Source: CAVSJO01 sp963728445
GTDB lineage: Bacteria; Gemmatimonadota; Gemmatimonadetes; Longimicrobiales; RSA9
Length of the DNA: 64,000 nt
Reading direction: 5' to 3'
NCBI GenBank assembly: GCA_963728445.1
Contig: CAVSJO010000005.1
Location: 1 to 64,000, forward strand
Made by a program: the position numbers and the translations under genes. Each line of letters opens with the position of its first letter. Positions within the stretch are counted from its first letter, which is position 1. The notes beneath the pieces are model-generated. The model did not search any database, was not told the origin of the DNA, and saw nothing but the letters and a program-made list of their open reading frames with translations. Below are positions 48,358 to 56,897 of the stretch, piece after piece.

Positions 48358-49904
48358 GCATGCGAGAGAAGCTGGACCGGCTCGAGGAGCTGAGGGAGCA
48401 GAGCGAGCTGGGCGGCGGGAAGCGTCGCCTCGAGGCACAGCACGCGAAGGGGAAGCTGTCGGCCCGGGAGCGGCTGGCGCTGCTGCTGGACGAGGGCAGC
48501 TTCGTGGAGCTGGACCGATTCGTGACCCACCGCACCGTCGGATTCGATCTGGAGAACGAGAAGTACCTGGGTGACGGGGTCGTGACCGGCTACGGCACGG
48601 TGGAGGGGCGGCTCGTCTACGTCTTCAGCCAGGACTTCACGGTCTTCGGCGGGTCGCTGTCGGAGACGCACGCCGAGAAGATCTGCAAGGTCATGGACCT
48701 GGCGCTGAAGAACGGGGCGCCGATCGTCGGCCTCAACGACTCGGGCGGCGCGCGCATCCAGGAGGGGGTGGTGAGCCTGGGCGGATACGCCGACATCTTC
48801 CTCCGCAACACGCTCGCATCGGGTGTCATCCCGCAGATCAGCGCGGTCCTCGGGCCGTGCGCCGGCGGAGCCGTGTACTCTCCGGCCATAACGGACTTCG
48901 TCTACATGGTTCGCGGCACGAGCTACATGTTCGTGACGGGTCCGAACGTGGTGAAGACGGTGACCCACGAGGACATCGACATGGAGGGCCTCGGCGGCGC
49001 GGACGTGCACGCCGGCACGTCCGGCGTCGCGCACTTCGCGTGCGACAGCGAGATGGAGTGCCTCGCGTCGCTCCGTCGACTCTTCCGCTACATCCCCCAG
49101 AACAACCGGGAGGACCCGCCCCGCCGCGCCACCGACGACCCGCCGGACCGGCGTGACGAGGAGCTGCTGTCCGTCGTCCCCGACGAGCCGGCCCGGCCCT
49201 ACGACATCCGCGACGTCATCCGGCGCGTGGTCGACGACGGCGACTTCTACGAGGTCCACGCGGACTTCGGCGGCAGTCTGCTCGTCGGCTTCGCCCACCT
49301 CGGCGGCCGCGCGGTCGGGATCGTGGCGAACCAGCCTGCCGTGCTGGCGGGCGTTCTGGACATCAACAGCTCCGTGAAGGGCGCCCGCTTCGTGCGTTTC
49401 TGCGACGCGTTCAACATACCCCTCGTCGTCTTCGAGGACGTGCCGGGCTTCCTCCCGGGCGTCGCGCAGGAGCACGGCGGCATCATCCGCCACGGCGCCA
49501 AGCTGCTGTACGCGTTCTGCGAGGCGACCGTGCCCCGCATCACCGTCATCACGCGCAAGGCGTACGGCGGCGCGTACGACGTCATGAACTCGAAGCACAT
49601 CCGCGGCGACATGAACCTGGCGTGGCCCACGGCGGAGATCGCGGTCATGGGCCCGAAGGGCGCCGTCGAGATCCTGTTCCACAAGGAGATCTCCGAGGCG
49701 GACGACCCCGCCGGCGCCGCGGCCGCGCGGGAGGAGGAGTACCGCGAGCAGTTCGCGAACCCCTACATCGCCGCGGCCCGCGGCTACATCGACGACGTCA
49801 TCGACCCGCGGGACACCCGCCCCCGGCTCATCAACGCCCTCGACATGCTGGCCCAGAAGCGGGACGAGAATCCGCCGAAGAAGCACGGGAACCTGCCGCT
49901 ATGA
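48354..49904 (+). CDS. pccB: Acyl-CoA carboxylase, carboxyltransferase (beta) subunit, propionyl-CoA type
   Basis: Transfers the carboxyl group from carboxybiotin to propionyl-CoA (or another acyl-CoA), giving methylmalonyl-CoA. The protein has 516 residues, the usual PccB length. Motifs include KLSARERLALLLDEGSFVEL, GLNDSGGARIQEGVVSLGGY, GPCAGGAVYSPAITDF, ILDINSSVKGARFVRFCD-like text in the second half (GVLDINSSVKGARFVRFCD), FEDVPGFLPGVAQEHGGIIR and AYGGAYDVMNSKHI. ATG 48354 overlaps the previous stop as ATGA. Biotin carboxylase, biotin carrier and methylmalonyl-CoA mutase downstream favour propionyl-CoA as substrate. Confidence 0.92.
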   Translation: MSMREKLDRLEELREQSELGGGKRRLEAQHAKGKLSARERLALLLDEGSFVELDRFVTHRTVGFDLENEKYLGDGVVTGYGTVEGRLVYVFSQDFTVFGGSLSETHAEKICKVMDLALKNGAPIVGLNDSGGARIQEGVVSLGGYADIFLRNTLASGVIPQISAVLGPCAGGAVYSPAITDFVYMVRGTSYMFVTGPNVVKTVTHEDIDMEGLGGADVHAGTSGVAHFACDSEMECLASLRRLFRYIPQNNREDPPRRATDDPPDRRDEELLSVVPDEPARPYDIRDVIRRVVDDGDFYEVHADFGGSLLVGFAHLGGRAVGIVANQPAVLAGVLDINSSVKGARFVRFCDAFNIPLVVFEDVPGFLPGVAQEHGGIIRHGAKLLYAFCEATVPRITVITRKAYGGAYDVMNSKHIRGDMNLAWPTAEIAVMGPKGAVEILFHKEISEADDPAGAAAAREEEYREQFANPYIAAARGYIDDVIDPRDTRPRLINALDMLAQKRDENPPKKHGNLPL

Positions 49905-51400
49905 GCTTCGACTCCGTCCTCGTCGCGAACCGGGGGGAGATCGCGCTGCGGATCATCCGCGCGTGCCAGGAGCTCGGGCTGGAGACCGTAGCCGTCTTCT
50001 CGGACGCCGACCGCCTTGCCCCCCACGTGCTCGCCGCCGACCGGGCGTACCGGATCGGGCCCGCCCCCTCGTCCGAGAGCTACCTGCGCGGGGACGTCAT
50101 CATCGAGGCGGCGAAGAAGGCTGGCGCCGGCGCGATCCACCCCGGCTACGGGTTCCTGGCGGAGCGGGCGTCCTTCGCCGCGGCGGTCCGGGACGCCGGC
50201 CTCGTCTTCGTCGGGCCCGACGCCGAAGCCATCGGCGCCATGGGCGACAAGACCGAAGCGCGCCGGCGCATGATCGACGCCGGGGTGCCCGTGGTGCCCG
50301 GGACCGCCGAGCCTCTCGCGGACGCCGAGGAGGCGGTGCGCATCGCCCGGGAGATCGGGCTGCCGGTCATGCTCAAGGCTGCGGCCGGGGGCGGCGGAAA
50401 GGGCATGCGCGTCGTCCGGGAGGAGGAAGAGCTGCCGCGGGCCCTGGAAGCGGCGTCGCGTGAGGCGAAGTCGGCGTTCGGGGACGGCAGCGTGTACGTC
50501 GAGAAGTTCCTCGACGGGCCGCGCCACATCGAGATCCAGGTCCTCGCCGACGCCCACGGCACGACGCTGTCCCTCGGGGAGCGGGAGTGCTCCATCCAGC
50601 GCCGGCACCAGAAGATGATCGAGGAGGCGCCTTCGGCCGTGCTCACTCCGGAGCTGCGGCGACGCATGGGGGAGGCGGCCGTCGCCGCAGCCCGGGCGGT
50701 GGACTACAGGAACGCCGGCACCATCGAGTTCCTCTACCAGGACGGCGACTTCTTCTTCCTCGAGATGAACACGCGCCTGCAGGTCGAGCATCCGGTCACG
50801 GAGCTGGTCACCGGCCTCGACCTGGTCCAGTGGCAGATCCGCATCGCGCAGGGTGAGGCGCTGCCGTTCGGACAGGAGGACGTCTCCTGGACCGGGCACG
50901 CCGTGGAGTGCCGCATCACCAGCGAGGACCCGTGGAGCGGCTTCCTGCCGTCGACCGGCCGGATCGAGGAGCTGTCGATCCCCGCCGGACCCGGGGTGCG
51001 CTGGGACGGCGGCGTCGCCGCCGGCGCCGACGTCTCCCTCTACTACGACCCGCTGCTGGGCAAGCTGGTCACGTACGGGGACACGCGCGAGGCGGCCATC
51101 GATCGCATGCACCGCGTCCTCGGGGAGCTGCGGGTCGTCGGCGTGGAGACGAGCGCTCCGTTCCTGCGCCGGGTCATGGCCGAGGAGGACTTCCGCGCCG
51201 GACGCCTGGACATCCGCTACGTGGAAAAGCACCCCGACCTGCTCGAGGCGAAGGACTCCGACGCCGCCCTCCGGGCCGCCGCGGTCGCCGCGGCGCTCCT
51301 GGAGGACGAGGATCGTCGCCGCCGCGTCGTGCGAAGGGTCGAGACGGAAGGCACCGCCGCCGCTGGCGGCGGATGGCGCCGCATGGACTGGCGCGGCTGA
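49901..51400 (+). CDS. accC: Acyl-CoA carboxylase, biotin carboxylase subunit
   Basis: ATP-dependent carboxylation of the biotin carrier, in the cytoplasm. The protein has 499 residues. The N-terminal domain begins VLVANRGEIALRIIRACQEL; the ATP-grasp glycine loop GGGGKGM is at 163-169; GERECSIQRRHQKMIEEAPS and EMNTRLQVEHPVTEL follow. No biotin-carrier domain is fused at the C-terminus; that subunit is encoded separately at 52666. ATG 49901 overlaps the carboxyltransferase stop (ATGA). It could equally be named pccA; substrate choice is set by the carboxyltransferase. Confidence 0.92.
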   Translation: MSFDSVLVANRGEIALRIIRACQELGLETVAVFSDADRLAPHVLAADRAYRIGPAPSSESYLRGDVIIEAAKKAGAGAIHPGYGFLAERASFAAAVRDAGLVFVGPDAEAIGAMGDKTEARRRMIDAGVPVVPGTAEPLADAEEAVRIAREIGLPVMLKAAAGGGGKGMRVVREEEELPRALEAASREAKSAFGDGSVYVEKFLDGPRHIEIQVLADAHGTTLSLGERECSIQRRHQKMIEEAPSAVLTPELRRRMGEAAVAAARAVDYRNAGTIEFLYQDGDFFFLEMNTRLQVEHPVTELVTGLDLVQWQIRIAQGEALPFGQEDVSWTGHAVECRITSEDPWSGFLPSTGRIEELSIPAGPGVRWDGGVAAGADVSLYYDPLLGKLVTYGDTREAAIDRMHRVLGELRVVGVETSAPFLRRVMAEEDFRAGRLDIRYVEKHPDLLEAKDSDAALRAAAVAAALLEDEDRRRRVVRRVETEGTAAAGGGWRRMDWRG

Positions 51401-51403
51401 GCC

Positions 51404-52681
51404 GTGACGGCAACGGAGACGGTGGAGATCCACGGCATCGCCGCGGGCGGGGCCGGCGTGGGGCGTCTGCCCGACGGCCGGGCCGTCTTCGTGCAGCGAA
51501 CCGCGCCGGGCGACGTCGCCGACGTCCGCGTCACTCGCTCGAAGCGGCGCTGGGCCACCGCCCGCCTCGTCTCGCTTCGGACCCCGTCGGAGGTCCGGCG
51601 CGAGGCTCCGTGTCCGCTGTACGAACGATGCGGAGGCTGCACGCTCGAGCACATGCGCTACGACGCGCAGCTCGCGGCCAAGCGCGACCTCGTCCGGGAG
51701 GCGCTCCGCCGCATCGGCGGGACCGAGGCGGACGTGCCTCCGGTGGTGCCGTCGCCGGACGAGCTCCGGTACCGGAACCGCCTCTCCTTCTCGCTGCGCC
51801 GCCTCGGCGGCGGGCGCGTCGTCGCCGGGTTCCGCGAGCTGGACCGGCCCGACCGCATCCTCGACGTCGACGGGCGGTGCCTGCTCCCGGAGCCGGCGCT
51901 GGCCCGTGCGTGGGGCGCGCTGCGTGGGGCGTGGGGCGACGGCGCCCGGCGGCTTCCCGCCGGCCGCGACCTCCGGCTCACGCTGCGGATCGCGCAGGCC
52001 GGCGGAACCGCGCTCCTCGTCGAGGGCGGCAGCGGCGCCGGCGACGCCGAGGGGCTGGTCCGGGACGTGCCCGGACTCACCGTCGTGTGGGGCAGGGGTA
52101 GCCCCGACGACGCGCCCGGGCTGCTGGCCGGCGAAGCCGGGCTGGAGGAGTCGTGGAACGAGGAGTCGGTCCGCCTCGGCGGGGCCGTCTTCCTGCAGGT
52201 CAACCGTCGCGCGGCCGCGCTGCTGGAATCGTACGTGCTGGAGCGTGCCGGGGACGTCTCGGGCAGGCGCGTCGTGGACGCATACTGCGGCGTCGGCATC
52301 CACGCGCGGCGGCTGGATCGGGCGGGCGCGCGGGTGGTCGGGATCGAGATGGACCCGGCCGCCGTGCGGGAAGCGCGCCGAGGCGCCCCGGGCGCGAATT
52401 TCCTGGAGGGCGCGGTCGAGGATCGGATCGCCGAGGCGCTGCCGGCGGACCTCGTGCTCGTGAACCCGCCTCGGGCGGGACTCCACGAGGCCGTTCCGGC
52501 CGTGCTCTCGGACGTGCGTCCCGAGCGGATCCTCTACGTGAGCTGCGATCCCGCCACGCTGGCCCGGGACGTGGAGCGCCTCGCACCGGCGTTCCTGCTT
52601 CGATCCGTTCGCTGCTTCGACCTGTTCCCCCAGACGGCCCACGTGGAAACCGTGGCGGAGCTCGAATGCGCTACTTCGTGA
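51404..52681 (+). CDS. TRAM-domain 23S rRNA / tRNA (uracil-5)-methyltransferase, RlmD/TrmA type
   Basis: A SAM-dependent RNA methyltransferase of 425 residues. An N-terminal TRAM domain (about 1-60) is followed by an iron-sulfur cluster motif with C70, C76 and C79, plus a later Cys in DGRCLLPEP. A Rossmann SAM domain contains VVDAYCGVGIHARRL and LVNPPRAGLHEAV, and the catalytic Cys sits in YVSCDPATLARD. This matches the RlmD/RlmC/TrmA family; exact target (U1939, U747 or tRNA U54) cannot be told. The GTG start is 3 nt after biotin carboxylase. It has no evident link to CoA metabolism and its 3' end overlaps the biotin carrier by 16 bp. Confidence 0.88.
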   Translation: MTATETVEIHGIAAGGAGVGRLPDGRAVFVQRTAPGDVADVRVTRSKRRWATARLVSLRTPSEVRREAPCPLYERCGGCTLEHMRYDAQLAAKRDLVREALRRIGGTEADVPPVVPSPDELRYRNRLSFSLRRLGGGRVVAGFRELDRPDRILDVDGRCLLPEPALARAWGALRGAWGDGARRLPAGRDLRLTLRIAQAGGTALLVEGGSGAGDAEGLVRDVPGLTVVWGRGSPDDAPGLLAGEAGLEESWNEESVRLGGAVFLQVNRRAAALLESYVLERAGDVSGRRVVDAYCGVGIHARRLDRAGARVVGIEMDPAAVREARRGAPGANFLEGAVEDRIAEALPADLVLVNPPRAGLHEAVPAVLSDVRPERILYVSCDPATLARDVERLAPAFLLRSVRCFDLFPQTAHVETVAELECATS

Positions 52682-53172
52682 CGCTGGACGGCCGGACCTT
52701 CGAGATCGAAGTCGACGGCGACTCTCTCACCGTGGACGGTGAGCCGGTGGACGCCGGCCTGGAAACGGTGGCGGGCGGCGCCGTCCGGAGCCTCCTCGTC
52801 GACGGTCGCTCGGTTGCCCTCGTCGCCCGGAAGGGCGAGACGCGGGGGTTCTGGCAGGTGACGGTCGACGGCGTGCCGCGGGAAGCCGAGGTCGTGGACG
52901 AACGCACCCGGGAGATGCGGGCGCTGACCGGCGCGGCGGCCGGACATCGCGGGCCGAGGCCCGTGCGTGCGCCGATGCCCGGCCTCGTCGTGCGCGTCGA
53001 GGTCGAGGTGGGGGACGTGGTGAAGGCGGGGCAGGGCGTCGCCATCGTCGAGGCGATGAAGATGGAGAACGAGCTGAAGGCCGAGAGCGCCGGGCGGGTA
53101 GTCCGCATCGCCGTCGAGGCCGGGCAGCCGGTGGAGAAGGGGACGGTTCTCGTGGAGTTCGAGGCGGAGTGA
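52666..53172 (+). CDS. Biotin carboxyl carrier protein of an acyl-CoA carboxylase
   Basis: A protein of 168 residues. The C-terminal biotinyl domain (about 98-168) starts at VRAPMPGLVVRVEVEVGDVV and carries VEAMKMEN, with K132 as the biotinylated lysine. The N-terminal ~90 residues are a small beta-rich segment typical of carrier proteins split from the biotin carboxylase. It shuttles carboxybiotin between the two enzyme subunits encoded upstream. ATG 52666 lies inside the end of the methyltransferase gene; its own stop overlaps the mutase GTG as GTGA. Confidence 0.92.
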   Translation: MRYFVTLDGRTFEIEVDGDSLTVDGEPVDAGLETVAGGAVRSLLVDGRSVALVARKGETRGFWQVTVDGVPREAEVVDERTREMRALTGAAAGHRGPRPVRAPMPGLVVRVEVEVGDVVKAGQGVAIVEAMKMENELKAESAGRVVRIAVEAGQPVEKGTVLVEFEAE

Positions 53173-54818
53173 GCGGCCGGGCGCGGGATCCCGACAGGGA
53201 CCGCTGGGAGCGGGAGACGGTGGGTCCCCTCGTCGAGCGGCATCCCGAGCGCCGGGAGCGCTTCGAGACGACGAGCGGCGTCACGGTCGAGCGGCTGTAC
53301 ACGCCGCCGGACGCGGGCGTCGACTACGCCGCGGACCTGGGCTACCCGGGCGAGCCGCCGTTCACCCGCGGCGTCTATCCCACGATGTACCGGGGCCGGC
53401 TGTGGACGATGCGGCAGTACGCCGGCTTCGGGACGGCGGAGGAGACGAACGCGCGCTACCGCTACCTGCTGGAGCACGGACAGACGGGGCTGTCGGTGGC
53501 GTTCGATCTGCCCACGCAGATGGGCTACGACTCGGACGCGCCGATGGCCGCCGGCGAGGTCGGGCGCGTCGGCGTCGCCATCGACACGCTCGACGACATG
53601 CGCACGCTCTTCGACGCCATCCCCCTCGAGGACGTGTCCGTGTCGATGACGATCAACGCCACGGCTGCCATCCTCCTCGCCCTCTACGTGGCGCTGGCGG
53701 ACGAGCGCGGCGTGCCGCGGGATCGCCTCTCCGGCACCGTACAGAACGACATCCTCAAGGAGTACATCGCCCGGGGGACCTACATCTACCCGGTGGAGCC
53801 GAGCCTGCGCCTGATCACGGACCTGTTCGAGTTCTGTGAACGCGAGGTGCCGCGCTGGAATACGATCTCCATCAGCGGGTACCACATCCGGGAGGCGGGC
53901 GCGACGGCGGCGCAGGAGGTGGCGTTCACGTTCGCGAACGCCCTGGAGTACGTCGATCGGGCGCTGGCCGCCGGCCTCCGGATCGACCGCTTCGCGCCGC
54001 GCCTCTCGTTCTTCTTCGCCGCGCACAACGACCTCTTCGAGGAGGTCGCGAAGTTCCGCGCCGCGCGCCGGATCTGGGCCCGGCTCATGACGGAGCGGTA
54101 CGGCGCGTCGGAGGACGCGGCCCGCCTCCGCTTCCACACCCAGACGGGCGGGGTCACGCTCACGGCCCAGCAGCCGCTGAACAACGTGGTACGGGTGACG
54201 GTCCAGGCCCTGTCGGCGATCCTCGGCGGCACCCAGTCGCTCCACACCAACGCCTACGACGAGGCGCTGGCGCTGCCGACGGAGGAATCGGCGAAGCTGG
54301 CCCTGCGCACGCAGCAGATCCTCGCCGCGGAATCGGGCGTCTCGGAGACGGTGGACCCCCTCGGCGGCAGCTACTACGTCGAGTCCCTCACCAACGCCCT
54401 CGAGGAACGCGTCCGGACGTACCTGGACGAGGTCGAGTCCATGGGCGGCGCCGCGAGAGCCGTGGAGTATTTCAAGGAGGAGATCCAGCGCTCCGCGTGG
54501 GCCCACCAGCAGGCGGTGGAGAGCGGGGATCGCACCATCGTCGGCGTCAACGAGTACCGGGAGGACGACCCGTCCGTCCGCATCGAGCAGCCGGACTACA
54601 CGGCCCTCGAAGAGGCCCAGAAGCGAAAGCTCTCGCACGTGCGCGAGCAGCGCGTGCGCGGGGATGTGCAAGAGGCCCTCGATGCGGTTAGACTTGCTGC
54701 GCGCAGCGACGAGAACCTGCTGCCGCCCATGATTCAGGCGGTCCGCGCCCGGGCAACGCTCGGGGAGATCAGCGACGTCCTCCGCGAGGAGTGGGGCGTC
54801 TACCGGCCTGCGATGTAG
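53169..54818 (+). CDS. Methylmalonyl-CoA mutase, large (catalytic) subunit without B12-binding domain
   Basis: Isomerises methylmalonyl-CoA to succinyl-CoA by a B12 radical mechanism. The 549-residue protein contains only the TIM-barrel substrate domain: FTRGVYPTMYRGRLWTMRQY, FGTAEETNARYRYLLEHGQT, LSVAFDLPTQMGYDSD, LSGTVQNDILKEYIARGTYI, QPLNNVVRVTVQALSAILGG and LHTNAYDEALALPTEE. It stops where the cobalamin-binding domain (D-x-H-x-x-G) would begin in fused forms. The separate B12 subunit must be encoded outside this window. GTG 53169 overlaps the carrier-protein stop. Confidence 0.92.
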   Translation: MSGRARDPDRDRWERETVGPLVERHPERRERFETTSGVTVERLYTPPDAGVDYAADLGYPGEPPFTRGVYPTMYRGRLWTMRQYAGFGTAEETNARYRYLLEHGQTGLSVAFDLPTQMGYDSDAPMAAGEVGRVGVAIDTLDDMRTLFDAIPLEDVSVSMTINATAAILLALYVALADERGVPRDRLSGTVQNDILKEYIARGTYIYPVEPSLRLITDLFEFCEREVPRWNTISISGYHIREAGATAAQEVAFTFANALEYVDRALAAGLRIDRFAPRLSFFFAAHNDLFEEVAKFRAARRIWARLMTERYGASEDAARLRFHTQTGGVTLTAQQPLNNVVRVTVQALSAILGGTQSLHTNAYDEALALPTEESAKLALRTQQILAAESGVSETVDPLGGSYYVESLTNALEERVRTYLDEVESMGGAARAVEYFKEEIQRSAWAHQQAVESGDRTIVGVNEYREDDPSVRIEQPDYTALEEAQKRKLSHVREQRVRGDVQEALDAVRLAARSDENLLPPMIQAVRARATLGEISDVLREEWGVYRPAM

Positions 54819-54836
54819 CCGAACGCGAACGGATCC

Positions 54837-55196
54837 ATGCCCACGTACGAGTATCGCTGCCCGAACGGGCACGAGTTCGAGAAGTTCCAGCGGATCAGCG
54901 CCCCGCCCGAGGCGGAGTGCCCCGAGTGCGGTGCGCCCTCTGAGCGCATCCTCTCCGGCGGCGCGGGGCTGCTCTTCAAGGGCTCGGGCTTCTACATCAC
55001 CGACTACCGCAGCGAAGGCTACCGGAAGGCGGCCGAACAGGATCGCCCGAAGGAGTCGAAGTCCGGCGACGGCGGCGCGTCCGGGTCGTCGGACTCCGGC
55101 GGGTCCGGGGGCTCGGGCGGGTCCGGCTCCGGCGGCGGCGACTCGGGATCGGGAGGCAGCGGCTCGGGCTCCGGCGGCGGAAAGGCGTCGGAGTAG
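54837..55196 (+). CDS. FmdB-family zinc ribbon protein with Gly/Ser-rich tail
   Basis: A protein of 119 residues. The first ~60 match the FmdB putative regulatory protein family (MPTYEYRCPNGHEFEKFQ, CPECG, GSGFYITDYRS). The usual first CxxC knuckle is C-P-N-G-H, so zinc may be bound by Cys-His there and Cys-Cys in CPEC. The last ~45 residues are almost entirely Gly and Ser with Asp, a low-complexity tail. Its function is not established. It ends immediately before the argS ATG. Confidence 0.82.
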   Translation: MPTYEYRCPNGHEFEKFQRISAPPEAECPECGAPSERILSGGAGLLFKGSGFYITDYRSEGYRKAAEQDRPKESKSGDGGASGSSDSGGSGGSGGSGSGGGDSGSGGSGSGSGGGKASE

Positions 55197-56897
55197 ATGG
55201 GCATCGAAGCGCTGCGGGAGCAGCTCGCGTCCATCGCCCGGGAGCTGGGCGGGGACGGGGCGGCGGACTCCGTACAGCTCGAGCGTCCGCGCAACCCCGA
55301 GCACGGGGACTTCGCGACGAACATCGCCCTCGCCCTCGCGTCCACGCTGAAGGAGCCGCCGCGGCGCGTCGCCGAGCGCCTCATCCAGCGACTCGACCTG
55401 GACGCGGCGGGGGTCGAGTCCGCCGAGATCGCCGGGCCCGGGTTCATCAACTTCCGTCTGGCCCACGCCAGCGTGGGCGCGCGGCTCGAAGCGGTTCTGC
55501 GGCAGGACGCCGCCTATGGCCGCGCGGAGCGGCCGACGGGACGTCGCGTGAACGTGGAGTTCGTCTCTGCGAACCCCACGGGGCCGCTGCACGTGGCCCA
55601 TGGCCGCGGCGCCGCGCTGGGAGACGCCATCGCCAGCCTCCTCCACTGGGCGGGCGACGACGTGGCGCGGGAGTTCTACATCAACGACGCGGGCACGCAG
55701 ATCGACAAGCTCGTGCTGTCGCTGGACGCCCGCATCTGCCAGCGCATGGGCCGGAGCGCCGAGATCCCGGAAGGCGGCTACCACGGGGACTACCTGCTGG
55801 ACATGGCCGACGACGCCCTGCAGGAGCCCGCGCTGGTGCCGCCCGAGGACGAGTCGGAGGACGATCGGAACGCGCGCCTCGATCGGCTGCAGGACTGGGC
55901 TGTCGGACGCCTCCTCGAGGAACAGAAGGAGGACCTGCGCCAGTTCGGCATCCACTTCGAGACCTTCTATCCGGAGTCCCGCCTGTACGGGGACGGGCTC
56001 GTGGAGCAGGCGCTCGAGGAGCTGACGGAGCGCGGGCTGATCTACGAGTCCGAGGGGGCGCGCTGGCTGCGCACCACGTCGTACGGGGACGACAAGGACC
56101 GCGTGCTCGTGAAGAGCGACGGCTCGCCCACGTACTTCCTGCCGGACATCGCCTACCATCGGGACAAGGCGCGGCGCGGCTTCGGCCTCGCCATCGACAT
56201 CTGGGGCGCCGACCACCACGGCTACATCCCCCGCATGCAGGCGGCCCTCGCCGGGCTCGGCCTCGAAGACTTCCTCGAGGTTCAGATCGTGCAGATCGTC
56301 CGCGTGACCCGCGCGGGCCGCGAGGTCCGGCTGAGCAAGCGGGCGGGGGAGATCATCACGCTGCGGGAGCTGGTCGACGAGACGGGTCCGGACGTGGCCC
56401 GATACTTCTTCCTGATGCGCCGCGGTGACGCGCAGATGGTCTTCGACCTGGACCTGGCCCTCGACCACTCGGAGAAGAATCCGGTCTTCAAGGTCCAGTA
56501 CGCCCATGCCCGGATGATGAGCATCTTCCGGAAGGCCGGGGTGGAACCGGACGACGTGGGCCCGGACTTCGGGGACACGGCGCTGCTGACGCACGCCGCG
56601 GAGCAGGAGCTGATGAAGCAGCTCGACGTATTCCCGGAGGTCGTGGAGCGCGCCGCCGAGAGCCGGGCGCCGCACCTCGTGTGCGAGTACCTCGAGGCGA
56701 CGGCCGGCGTCGTCAACTCCTGGTACCACGCCGGAAATCCGAGCCGGAACCCCGAGCTCGCCGTTCTCGCGGACGATCCCGACCTGCGCCGCGCGCGCCT
56801 GGCCCTCGCGGCGGGAACCCGGATCGTGCTCCGCAACGGGCTCACTCTTCTCGGCCTCACGGCCCCGGACGCCATGCAGCGGGAGGACGCAGAATGA
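55197..56897 (+). CDS. argS: Arginyl-tRNA synthetase
   Basis: Charges tRNA-Arg, in the cytoplasm. The protein has 566 residues. The N-terminal Arg-tRNA-specific domain (HGDFATNIALALASTLKEPP) is followed by the class I signature NPTGPLHVAHGRG, in which HVAHG is the HIGH-type motif. FYINDAGTQIDKL, IWGADHHGYIPRMQAAL and a KMSKS-equivalent VRLSKRAG come next, as usual for ArgRS. The C-terminal anticodon-binding DALR domain is present (FPEVVERAAESRAPHLVCEY). ATG 55197 directly abuts the FmdB stop. Confidence 0.95.
   Translation: MGIEALREQLASIARELGGDGAADSVQLERPRNPEHGDFATNIALALASTLKEPPRRVAERLIQRLDLDAAGVESAEIAGPGFINFRLAHASVGARLEAVLRQDAAYGRAERPTGRRVNVEFVSANPTGPLHVAHGRGAALGDAIASLLHWAGDDVAREFYINDAGTQIDKLVLSLDARICQRMGRSAEIPEGGYHGDYLLDMADDALQEPALVPPEDESEDDRNARLDRLQDWAVGRLLEEQKEDLRQFGIHFETFYPESRLYGDGLVEQALEELTERGLIYESEGARWLRTTSYGDDKDRVLVKSDGSPTYFLPDIAYHRDKARRGFGLAIDIWGADHHGYIPRMQAALAGLGLEDFLEVQIVQIVRVTRAGREVRLSKRAGEIITLRELVDETGPDVARYFFLMRRGDAQMVFDLDLALDHSEKNPVFKVQYAHARMMSIFRKAGVEPDDVGPDFGDTALLTHAAEQELMKQLDVFPEVVERAAESRAPHLVCEYLEATAGVVNSWYHAGNPSRNPELAVLADDPDLRRARLALAAGTRIVLRNGLTLLGLTAPDAMQREDAE

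Noticed and set aside
43999..48438. Very long antisense open frame (about 1479 codons) opposite cmk-rpsA-lipoprotein
   Set aside because: It lies opposite well-supported genes on the plus strand and its product is Arg/Pro/Ala-rich with no domain. Such frames arise from high GC at third positions.
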